Of a stretch of 64,000 nt of DNA, positions 27,163-35,419 are shown one piece after another. The notes below the pieces were generated by a model. That model searched no databases, had not been told where the DNA came from, and was given only the letters and a program-made list of their open reading frames with translations. The first letter of the stretch is position 1. Each line of letters begins with the position of its first letter. A program made the position numbers and the translations under genes. This stretch comes from Polaribacter sp. KT25b (GTDB lineage Bacteria; Bacteroidota; Bacteroidia; Flavobacteriales; Flavobacteriaceae): contig NZ_LT629752.1 of assembly GCF_900105145.1 (NCBI RefSeq), positions 1-64,000 of the forward strand, read 5' to 3'.

Positions 27163-28215
27163 ATGAAGCACAATATAAAAATGACATGTTTTTATGTGTC
27201 AATGGCAATACTAACAATAGTATCAGTTATTGCATGTGGCAATAAAAAACTGAATAAATCAGCAACAAAAACAGAGGTTTCTCAAGAGATAAAGACTGAT
27301 AAAAAAATAAGTTTTTCATACTCAGAAGTAAAAGGAATTGGAAAAGATACTGTTTACAACAGAAGAGACCCGAGTGATATTATTAAAGTTGGAAACAAAT
27401 ATTACATCTGGTACACGCGTATGGACAAGCCTGTAAGGTCTGGTTATTGGGGAACTATTTGGTACGCAACTTCAGAAGATGAAGGACATACTTGGCAAGA
27501 ACAAGGCTTGGCATTAGGATTAGGTGCTGAGGGAACCTTTGATAGCCATTCGGTTTTTACGCCAAATATTTTAGCGTTTAAAGGAAAGTATTATATGTAT
27601 TACACAGGAGTTCAGCCAACACCTGGTAATTTAAAAAAGGAGTTTGAAGGTAACAGTACAACTGATTTTACGGCAATAGGTGTTGCTGTTGCCGATAGTC
27701 CAGAAGGACCTTTTATAAGACCTGAAAAGAATATTGTAATTGCGCATAGTGATGTGCCTTCTGATTTTGATAGTTATAGAGTAGATGATGCGAGTATGTT
27801 AATAAAGGAAGGTAAAATATGGTTGTACTATAAAGGTAGATGTATAGAACATGGAAAAGATGGACCAAAACATACACAGATGGGAGTGGCTATCGCAGAA
27901 AACCCTATAGGACCTTTTCAGAAATATGCTAAACCTTTGATAAGAAAAGGACATGAAGTATTAATTTGGAATCATAATGATGGCGTTGCTTCTTTAACAT
28001 CGTTAAGTAAATCTATTTATTGGGCAAAAGATGGTTTAGAATTTAATTCTACAGCAGAGAATTTAAAAAAGATTCCTATGGCTCCAGGTTTGTACAGACC
28101 ACATTTAGAAGATGGAAATAGAACGAATGAGGCTCCTGGTTGGGGTATTTCTATGAGACAAAGTAAAGGTGAAGCCCATTTATTACGATATGAAATACAC
28201 AATATGGTACAATAG
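27163..28215 (+). CDS. GH117-like five-bladed beta-propeller glycosidase, lipoprotein
   Basis: 350 residues, lipoprotein signal S-V-I-A-C. R-R-D-P-S-D-I-I-K-V-G, T-I-W-Y-A-T-S, F-T-P-N-I-L, D-S-Y-R-V-D-D-A-S and K-G-H-E-V-L-I-W (His264) parallel the protein at 5225-6205. Together they are the GH117 pattern. GH117 enzymes act as exo-enzymes on non-reducing ends of marine galactans, with relatives of unknown specificity. The two copies differ in the first blade and tail, so they are not recent duplicates. The 113-bp gap before it has no recognisable content. Confidence 0.8.
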   Translation: MKHNIKMTCFYVSMAILTIVSVIACGNKKLNKSATKTEVSQEIKTDKKISFSYSEVKGIGKDTVYNRRDPSDIIKVGNKYYIWYTRMDKPVRSGYWGTIWYATSEDEGHTWQEQGLALGLGAEGTFDSHSVFTPNILAFKGKYYMYYTGVQPTPGNLKKEFEGNSTTDFTAIGVAVADSPEGPFIRPEKNIVIAHSDVPSDFDSYRVDDASMLIKEGKIWLYYKGRCIEHGKDGPKHTQMGVAIAENPIGPFQKYAKPLIRKGHEVLIWNHNDGVASLTSLSKSIYWAKDGLEFNSTAENLKKIPMAPGLYRPHLEDGNRTNEAPGWGISMRQSKGEAHLLRYEIHNMVQ

Positions 28216-28332
28216 TTTCTATAAGAGATACCTCAATGAAATAAATTTTTTGACGGAAAAGTTAATCGGTTTTTAAGTAACTAAAGACCTTTGTTAAACA
28301 ATGAACATAACGAATACTTATACAACTAATAA

Positions 28333-30912
28333 ATGAAAAATATAAAAACCATTTATCCCTTAGCAATCTTACTTTTTGTATTTGCTTATGCGAATGCTCA
28401 GCAAAACCAATGGCCAACATTTAAAAGCTATACAGGAGAATATTTAAAACGTGTTGCTATGCCTGTTGGAGGTATTGGTACAGGTACAGTTTCATTAACA
28501 GGAAACGGTGCAATACAAAATTGGGAAATCATGAGTTTTCCTGCAAAGGGATTTAATGCAATAATACCTAAAGGACCACCATCTAACCGATCTGCTTTTT
28601 TTGCAATCAATATTCAAGAAGAAGGAAAAAAAGCACAAGCAGTACTTTTAGAAGGACCCATGTCAGATCGTTATTATGAAGGAGAAAGAGGAGCTATTGG
28701 AGCTAACCATGGTTTGCCTCGTTTTGCAGAAGCTACTTTTAAAACGGCTTATCCTTTTGGGCAAGTATTTTTAAAGGATAAAGATTTGCCAGTTGCTGTA
28801 ACGGTTGGTGCTTTTAATCCACTTATTCCTGGAAATGTAGATGACAGTAGCATTCCAACAGCGATTCTTAGCTATAAAGTAAAAAACACTTCAAATAAAT
28901 CGATTACAGTTTCTTTAGCTGGTACTGTTCAGAATATTATTGGTTTTGATGGAACTAGAGGTAAAACCATCAAAAATATAAACACCTTTAAAGATCAAGA
29001 TGGTTTAAAGGGAATTCATTATACTTCAAATGGGGTTGATAAAAACAGCTACCAATGGGGGACTTTTAGTTTGGCAACCAATAGTAAAGAACAAATTTCG
29101 TATCGTACCAACTGGATTCCTCAAAAATGGGGAGATACAACCTTAGATTTTTGGGATGATTTTACAGATGATGGTTTGCTAGAAGAACGACCAAGTTTTA
29201 ATGCAGATGCTCCTGTAGGTTCTCTTGCTGTGAAAACTGTTTTGGCTCCTGGTGAAGAAAAAGACATTCGTTTTTTTATCACTTGGCATTTTCCAAATCG
29301 TCCAGCTTGGAGAAATCAAAAAGTAAATGTAGGTAACTTTTATGCGAGTAAATATAAAGATTCTTGGGATGTAGCAAAACAAATCGTAACCAGATTAGCA
29401 GCATTAGAAAAAGGTACAGAAACGTTTGTAAATACATTTTTAGCAAGTGATATTCCTCAAATTACAAAAGAAGCTTCACTTTTTAATTTAGCACATTTAA
29501 GAACTCAGTTAGGTTTTAGAACTAAAGAAGGTCATTTTTTAGGTTGGGAAGGCACTGCAGATAATGTAGGTAGAGGATTGGGAACATGCACACATGTTTG
29601 GAATTACGATCAAACCACACCTTTTCTTTTTGGTGAAATAGCACAAACTATGAGAGATACAGAGTTTGGTTATGCTACGACTGATGAAGGATTGATGAGT
29701 TTTAGAATAGAACTTCCACTAAGTACATCTGCACAAAAACATGGTGTAGCTGCTGCAGATGGACAAATGGGAAGTATTATGCAGTTTTATAGAGAGTGGC
29801 AACTTTCTGGTGATGATGCTTTCTTAAAAAAGCATTGGCCAATGGTAAAAAAAGCCTTAGAATTTAGTTGGATTAAGGGTGGATGGGATGCTAATAAAGA
29901 TGGTGTTATGGAAGGTTCTCAGCACAATACTATGGATGTAGAATATTTTGGGCCAAACCCTCAAATGGGATTTTGGTATTTGGGTGCATTAAAAGCATCA
30001 GAAAAAATGGCAAAACATTTGGGAGAAAAATCTTTTGCTAAAACTTGTAAAAAATTGTACGAAAATGGTTCTAAGTGGATGGATGAGAATTTATTTAATG
30101 GCGAATATTACGAACAGCTTATACAGCCACCTATGGTGCAAGAAAATTTAGCCAAAGGTTTAATGATGGGGATGGGGACCAAAGATTTAACAACACCAGA
30201 TTATCAATTAGGAAAAGGTGTTTTGGTAGATCAATTGGTTGGTCAGGTTATGGCGCACATCTTAGATTTTGGTTATTTAGCTAAAGAAGAAAATATTAAG
30301 AAAACCAATAAGGCAGTTATAAAATACAACCACAAAGAAAATATGTCTAAGCATGCTAATTTTATGCGTTCGTATGCTTTAGGTGATGAATCTGCGTTGT
30401 TAATGGCAGCGTATCCAGGAGAACGTCCAGACAAACCTTTTCCTTATTTTACAGAGGTAATGACAGGTTTTGAGTACACAGCAGCGGTAAGTATGTTGTA
30501 TGAAAATCAAAATGAAATAGGACTTAAAACCATGCAAGATGTAAGAGATCGTTACGATGGTAAAAAAAGAAGTCCGTTTAACGAAGCGGAATTTGGTAAT
30601 CATTATGCGAGAAGTATGATGGCTTGGGGAAGTGTTTTGGCTACCACTGGTTTTCATTATTCAGCAGTAGATCAATCTATAAATTTTACGGCAAAACCAG
30701 GGACTTATTTCTGGTCTAACGGTTATCAGTACGGAAAAGTAACAATCTCAGATGATGGTAAATCAAAAAAAGCAGTATTTACTGTATTAAATGGTTCTGT
30801 AAAACTGAAATCTTTTACTTTAAATGATTTCGGAACTGTTTCTTTTAGAAAAGTAAAAACAGTCGATGAAAATACATCAGAAACTTTTATGATTAAAAAC
30901 AACCTTAAATAA
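28333..30912 (+). CDS. GH116 family beta-glycosidase
   Basis: 859 residues with a Sec signal ending A-N-A-Q. The opening R-V-A-M-P-V-G-G-I-G-T-G-T-V-S-L, with G-A-I-Q-N-W-E-I, is the entry of GH116 (non-lysosomal glucosylceramidase-like). The (alpha/alpha)6 domain has V-W-N-Y-D-Q-T, M-E-G-S-Q-H-N-T-M-D-V-E-Y-F-G-P-N and Y-L-G-A-L-K-A-S-E-K-M. Residues 730-770 (R-S-P-F-N-E-A-E-F-G-N-H-Y-A-R) form another conserved block. Family members are retaining beta-glucosidases, beta-xylosidases or N-acetylglucosaminidases; specificity here is unknown. It is 9 bp before an esterase gene. Confidence 0.92.
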   Translation: MKNIKTIYPLAILLFVFAYANAQQNQWPTFKSYTGEYLKRVAMPVGGIGTGTVSLTGNGAIQNWEIMSFPAKGFNAIIPKGPPSNRSAFFAINIQEEGKKAQAVLLEGPMSDRYYEGERGAIGANHGLPRFAEATFKTAYPFGQVFLKDKDLPVAVTVGAFNPLIPGNVDDSSIPTAILSYKVKNTSNKSITVSLAGTVQNIIGFDGTRGKTIKNINTFKDQDGLKGIHYTSNGVDKNSYQWGTFSLATNSKEQISYRTNWIPQKWGDTTLDFWDDFTDDGLLEERPSFNADAPVGSLAVKTVLAPGEEKDIRFFITWHFPNRPAWRNQKVNVGNFYASKYKDSWDVAKQIVTRLAALEKGTETFVNTFLASDIPQITKEASLFNLAHLRTQLGFRTKEGHFLGWEGTADNVGRGLGTCTHVWNYDQTTPFLFGEIAQTMRDTEFGYATTDEGLMSFRIELPLSTSAQKHGVAAADGQMGSIMQFYREWQLSGDDAFLKKHWPMVKKALEFSWIKGGWDANKDGVMEGSQHNTMDVEYFGPNPQMGFWYLGALKASEKMAKHLGEKSFAKTCKKLYENGSKWMDENLFNGEYYEQLIQPPMVQENLAKGLMMGMGTKDLTTPDYQLGKGVLVDQLVGQVMAHILDFGYLAKEENIKKTNKAVIKYNHKENMSKHANFMRSYALGDESALLMAAYPGERPDKPFPYFTEVMTGFEYTAAVSMLYENQNEIGLKTMQDVRDRYDGKKRSPFNEAEFGNHYARSMMAWGSVLATTGFHYSAVDQSINFTAKPGTYFWSNGYQYGKVTISDDGKSKKAVFTVLNGSVKLKSFTLNDFGTVSFRKVKTVDENTSETFMIKNNLK

Positions 30913-30921
30913 TTTAAAGTA

Positions 30922-32502
30922 ATGAAAAGAGCATTCAGAGTTTGCAATATTTCCATTCGTTTTGTTGGGTTTCTATTCTTGTTATCTATAGGAGTTGGTA
31001 GTTTTGCACAAACAACAGCAATGGGTAAATCAACAAATAATATTCCTTTTCAATTAGGTTCCCTTTTTAAAGACCACATGGTTTTGCAGCGCGATGTGCC
31101 AATTCCCGTTTGGGGAAAAGCAACAGCCGGAACAACGGTTACCGTTAAATTTGCAAATTCTAAAAAACAAACTATTGCAGATTCTAATGGTAAATGGAGC
31201 GTAAAATTAGATGCTTTAAAAGCAAGTTTCGATTCTAAAACCATGTTAGTATCATCTTCGATGGATAAAAAAACGATAAAAATATCGGATGTTTTAGTAG
31301 GTGAAGTTTGGATTTGTTCTGGGCAATCGAACATGCAATTTTCTGTAAATGGAGCTCCAGAAGTAAAGAAATTAATTCCATCAGCAAAAAATATAAGAAG
31401 TTTTAAAGTAAAAAACACGGTGGCATTAGAACCTCAAGATACTTGCGAAGGTACTTGGGAAGTAAATTATCCTAATAGTGCAGTGGCATTTTCATTCGCT
31501 TATTTTTTAGAAAAATCTGCCAACGTTCCTGTAGGTATTATTTTAACTGCTTGGGGAAGTTCATCTTTAGAAGCTTGGATGCCTAAAGATATGGTAGAAA
31601 CGGTGCCGCATTTTAAAACAATGATGGAGGAGTTTGATGCAGATGACAAAACGAAGAACAGAATAACGGCTATTTTAAATGGGAAAAAACCTTGGGGAAA
31701 AGAAGATGATATTTTTTTAAGAAGACAATCTAATATATTGTATAATGCTATGATGCATCCATTAATGCCATATGCTTGTAAGGGTATCGTTTGGTATCAA
31801 GGAGAACGAAATACGCAATCTATGCATGGAATGATAAAAGAACCTTGGTTTTCTAGAAATTCTGGAATGTTAAAATATGGCGATGTTTTAAAAGAATGGG
31901 TAAAACGTTATAGAAAAGGTTGGGACAATGATGACTTACATTTTTTAGTGGTGATGTTGCCTGGTTATGGAAAAGAATTAAAAACGGATAAAAATATAGC
32001 AGCAAATACGCCCAATGCACATTCTTGGGCTTGGATGCGAGAATCTCAATTAAAAGTTCTTGAATTACCTCATACTTCTGTTGCAAATATCATTGACCTT
32101 GGTGATTACAAAAACATACATCCTAAAGATAAATTACCGGTTGGTAAACGATTAGCTTTGTTAGCTCGTAAAGATGTTTTAGGAGAAAAAATAACAGCTT
32201 TAGGACCTACCTTAAAAAAAGTAAAAATTAAAAAGAACACAGTAATAGTACGTTTTAAAAATGCAAAAAAATTAAAAACAACTGATGGTAAAAGTCCAAC
32301 AGGATTTTGGTTGGCAGATGAAGCGAATCGTTGGTTTCCTGCGAAAGCAACAATTAAAGGAAAAAGAGTCATTTTAACTTCTTCTAGTTTAGAAAATCCT
32401 TTATATGTTAGGTATGCCTTTACAGGTAAACCTGATGTGAATCTAGAAAATGAAGCAAATTTACCCGCTTATCCTTTTAGAACAGATTCGTTTAAACCAT
32501 AA
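30922..32502 (+). CDS. Sialate O-acetylesterase-type carbohydrate esterase (SGNH fold)
   Basis: 526 residues with a signal ending G-S-F-A-Q. D-H-M-V-L-Q-R-D-V-P-I-P-V-W-G-K starts the N-terminal beta-domain. W-I-C-S-G-Q-S-N-M carries nucleophile Ser136. A-W-G-S-S-S-L-E-A-W-M, G-I-V-W-Y-Q-G-E-R-N and I-H-P-K-D-K (His of the triad) follow. Such esterases remove O-acetyl groups from sugars. Y-Q-G-E is conserved, though the usual S/A-N-A is R-N-T here. A second member is at 37993. Two copies suggest an acetylated substrate. Confidence 0.92.
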   Translation: MKRAFRVCNISIRFVGFLFLLSIGVGSFAQTTAMGKSTNNIPFQLGSLFKDHMVLQRDVPIPVWGKATAGTTVTVKFANSKKQTIADSNGKWSVKLDALKASFDSKTMLVSSSMDKKTIKISDVLVGEVWICSGQSNMQFSVNGAPEVKKLIPSAKNIRSFKVKNTVALEPQDTCEGTWEVNYPNSAVAFSFAYFLEKSANVPVGIILTAWGSSSLEAWMPKDMVETVPHFKTMMEEFDADDKTKNRITAILNGKKPWGKEDDIFLRRQSNILYNAMMHPLMPYACKGIVWYQGERNTQSMHGMIKEPWFSRNSGMLKYGDVLKEWVKRYRKGWDNDDLHFLVVMLPGYGKELKTDKNIAANTPNAHSWAWMRESQLKVLELPHTSVANIIDLGDYKNIHPKDKLPVGKRLALLARKDVLGEKITALGPTLKKVKIKKNTVIVRFKNAKKLKTTDGKSPTGFWLADEANRWFPAKATIKGKRVILTSSSLENPLYVRYAFTGKPDVNLENEANLPAYPFRTDSFKP

Positions 32503-32512
32503 TTGTGTCTGT

Positions 32513-33769
32513 ATGAAAAATAGAATAGTAGTTGTATCAATTTTTATAGTAACAGTATTTGTCATGAGTTGTAAAAACAACAAAAAAGAGGAGATTCTAA
32601 AAACATCAGAAATTGTAAAATTTAATACTTATCATAAGGATGTAACTTTTATGAAAGATTACACATCAATTATTGAGTTGTCTGATGCTTCTGGAAAGTC
32701 AAAAGTAGCAATAGCTGCCGCTCTTCAAGGGCGCGTAATGACGAGTTCTGCTTTTGGAAATGAAGGTAGAAGCTATGGTTGGATTAACAAGGAACTTTTT
32801 AAATCAAAAGATACTTTAGAACACATTAATGTTTTTGGTGGTGAAGAGCGTTTTTGGTTGGGGCCAGAAGGCGGACAATATTCCATTTTTTTTAAAAAAG
32901 GAGATGAGTTTACTTTAGAAAATTGGTACACACCAAGATTGATTGATTTAGAACATTTTGATGTAGAAAAACAATCGACAAGCAATGTTGTGTTTACAAA
33001 AAAAGCTTCTTTAAAAAATTATTCAGGTTTTCAGTTTGATATGGGTATTGAACGTGAAATTTCTATTTTATCAAAAGAAGCGATTTCACAAGAACTTGGT
33101 ATCTATGCACTTGGAAATAATATTAAAGCTGTTGCCTACCAAACTAAAAATACACTTACTAATTTAGGTGATGCTGATTGGAAAAAAGAAACAGGATTAC
33201 TTTCTATTTGGTTGTTGGGTATGTATAACCATTCCCCAAATACAACGATTATGATTCCTTATATTTCAGGAGAAGTTTCAGAATTAGGAATTCCTGTAAA
33301 TGACACTTATTTTGGTAAAGTACCAGCAGATCGCTTGGTTGTTAAGGATGCTATTATTTACTTTAGTGGAGACGGAAAATACAGAAGTAAAATAGGCTTG
33401 TCTCCAATGAGAGCAAAAGATGTTGCAGGTTCTTACGACTCTAAAAACGGAATTTTAACCATTGTAAAATACAACAAACCAGAAAAAGTAACCGATTATG
33501 TAAACTCTATGTGGGAAATTCAAGACGAACCTTTTGCAGGAGATGTAATTAACGCTTATAATGATGGAGAACCAAGTCCGGGAGAAAAACCATTAGGGCC
33601 TTTTTACGAATTAGAAACATCTTCATCAGCAATGTCTTTAAAGGTCGGAGAAAGTGGAACACATATACAATTAACCTGTCATTTAGAAGGAAGTGAAGAG
33701 GATCTAAATCCGATTATAAAAAAAGTGTTTGGGGTAAACTCAAGTGCTATAAAAAATGCATTCAAATAA
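32513..33769 (+). CDS. DUF6786-like lipoprotein of unknown function
   Basis: 418 residues from the ATG at 32513, chosen because it starts a clean lipoprotein signal (V-F-V-M-S-C); an upstream ATG at 32450 lies inside the esterase gene. The protein is beta-rich: V-A-A-A-L-Q-G-R-V-M-T-S-S-A near residue 70, W-L-G-P-E-G-G-Q-Y-S near 125, and F-Y-E-L-E-T-S-S near 375. It resembles uncharacterised proteins of polysaccharide loci labelled DUF6786, with a fold perhaps like aldose epimerases (galactose-mutarotase type). No catalytic assignment is possible from sequence alone. It starts 11 bp after the esterase. Confidence 0.55.
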   Translation: MKNRIVVVSIFIVTVFVMSCKNNKKEEILKTSEIVKFNTYHKDVTFMKDYTSIIELSDASGKSKVAIAAALQGRVMTSSAFGNEGRSYGWINKELFKSKDTLEHINVFGGEERFWLGPEGGQYSIFFKKGDEFTLENWYTPRLIDLEHFDVEKQSTSNVVFTKKASLKNYSGFQFDMGIEREISILSKEAISQELGIYALGNNIKAVAYQTKNTLTNLGDADWKKETGLLSIWLLGMYNHSPNTTIMIPYISGEVSELGIPVNDTYFGKVPADRLVVKDAIIYFSGDGKYRSKIGLSPMRAKDVAGSYDSKNGILTIVKYNKPEKVTDYVNSMWEIQDEPFAGDVINAYNDGEPSPGEKPLGPFYELETSSSAMSLKVGESGTHIQLTCHLEGSEEDLNPIIKKVFGVNSSAIKNAFK

Positions 33770-33781
33770 ATAAAATACAAA

Positions 33782-35248
33782 ATGAAATCTAAATACATTG
33801 TAATTATTCTTTTATTATTAATTGGTTCAATTTTTACAGTAAGAGCGCAAGATATTTCTCCTGATAGTAAAATTTTATACAAAGTAATTGATGGAGATAG
33901 TTTATATCTGCATGTTTTTAAGCCTAAATTATCTAAGAAACCAACCGCGGCAATTGTTTTCTTTTTTGGAGGAGGTTGGACAGGTGGAAATCCGAAACAA
34001 TTTTATCAGCAAAGTGAATATTTTGCGTCAAGAGGTATTTTAGCAATTTCTGCAGAATATAGAATAAAAAAGACACACGGCACTTCTCCTTTTGAGTGTG
34101 TAGAAGATGGAAAATCTGCTATTCGTTGGGTTCGTGAAAATGCAAAAGAATTAAATATAAATCCCAACAAAATTGTTGCAAGTGGAGGTTCTGCCGGTGG
34201 TCATGTTGCATTAACTACAGCGGTAATAAATGGTTTTGAAAATACTACTGAGAATTTATCAGTAAGTTCTGTTCCTAACGCAGTAGTTGCTTATAATCCT
34301 GTTTCAGATACTACAGAAAAGGGTTATGGTCATGAAAAAGTGGTAGGTAGAGAAACAGAAATTTCACCAACGCATCAGGTGAAAAAAAATATGCCACCAA
34401 TGTTAATTTTTCATGGAACAAAAGATAAAACGGTGCCTTTTGAAAATGCAGAACGTTTTACTAGATTGATGAAAGAAGCAGGTAATGAATGTGAATTGGT
34501 TGCGATTAAAGATGCTGATCATGGATTTTTTAATGGCGATTTTTTTAGAAAAGGAGCGGGTAATAAATACTTCAATTTAACAGCTTATAAAACAGATGTA
34601 TTTTTAAAAAATCTAGGTTTCTTAAAAGGAAAACCAACCCTTTCAGAAAACATACAAAAGGTGGCTTGTGTTGGAGACAGTAATACTGAAGCAACATATC
34701 CGAAATTTTTACAAGAAAAACTGGGCAACAAGTACGAAGTAAAAAACTTTGGTAGAGGTGGCGCAACATTACTTGATGGCACAAATCATCCTTATTTTAA
34801 AAAGGAGGAATATAAAAATTCATTAAAATTTACGCCAGATGTTGTTTTAATTATGTTTGGTACAAACGACGCTAATGCAAAGTGGTGTTTAGATGAAAAT
34901 AGAAAAACGGAGTTTAAAGGAACATATCAAGAAGAGTTTAAAAGTCAATATATAAAATTGATAAACGCTTATAAACGTAAAAATGAAAATGCAGAAATAT
35001 ACGTATTAACTCCGTTGCCAATTTACGAACATAAAAAAAGTAGAGATCCTAAAGTTAAAGAGCGTATAGAACATTTATATGATTGGGTAATTCCTACAAT
35101 TAGAGAAGTTGCTGAAAAGGAAAATGTTGAACTTTTAGATGTAAATAAACTAATGAAAAAAGCCTATAAATATACGGTTGATGGTGTTCATCTTACCGAA
35201 AAAGGGTATGAAGTTTTAGCCAAAAAAATAGCCAAAAAAATTAAATAA
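33782..35248 (+). CDS. Two-domain esterase: alpha/beta hydrolase fused to SGNH/GDSL hydrolase
   Basis: 488 residues with a signal ending V-R-A-Q. Residues 40-275 are an alpha/beta hydrolase: oxyanion motif F-F-G-G-G-W, nucleophile Ser137 in G-G-S-A-G-G-H, D-K-T-V-P and D-A-D-H-G-F. Residues 295-488 are an SGNH hydrolase: V-G-D-S-N-T (Ser300), G-R-G-G-A, G-T-N-D-A-N and D-G-V-H-L-T (catalytic Asp-His). Both halves keep full catalytic sets, so the protein could remove two different ester groups, for example acetates, from one glycan. It lies between DUF6786-like and GH36-like genes. Confidence 0.88.
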   Translation: MKSKYIVIILLLLIGSIFTVRAQDISPDSKILYKVIDGDSLYLHVFKPKLSKKPTAAIVFFFGGGWTGGNPKQFYQQSEYFASRGILAISAEYRIKKTHGTSPFECVEDGKSAIRWVRENAKELNINPNKIVASGGSAGGHVALTTAVINGFENTTENLSVSSVPNAVVAYNPVSDTTEKGYGHEKVVGRETEISPTHQVKKNMPPMLIFHGTKDKTVPFENAERFTRLMKEAGNECELVAIKDADHGFFNGDFFRKGAGNKYFNLTAYKTDVFLKNLGFLKGKPTLSENIQKVACVGDSNTEATYPKFLQEKLGNKYEVKNFGRGGATLLDGTNHPYFKKEEYKNSLKFTPDVVLIMFGTNDANAKWCLDENRKTEFKGTYQEEFKSQYIKLINAYKRKNENAEIYVLTPLPIYEHKKSRDPKVKERIEHLYDWVIPTIREVAEKENVELLDVNKLMKKAYKYTVDGVHLTEKGYEVLAKKIAKKIK

Positions 35249-35419
35249 TACATTTTTCTGTTTTACAAGACAATTTAAAAAAGAGTTTCAAGGCGCTAAG
35301 TTTGTATCGTCCGAATTTAGAAAATGAAGTTACAAGTTAAGGTACCTCAATGATATAAAAGAAAGGATTTACATATTTCATTCGTATTGAAATAAAAAAT
35401 ATTTGAAATAATTATATAA

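Noticed and set aside
31853..32372. Minus-strand open frames inside glycosidase and esterase genes
   Set aside because: They are shadows of well-supported plus-strand genes with complete catalytic motifs.
35263..35327. Short open stretch Q-F-K-K-E-F-Q-G-A-K-F-V before the GH36-like gene as a gene relic
   Set aside because: It is suggestive but matches nothing else in the window, so I do not list it as a feature.
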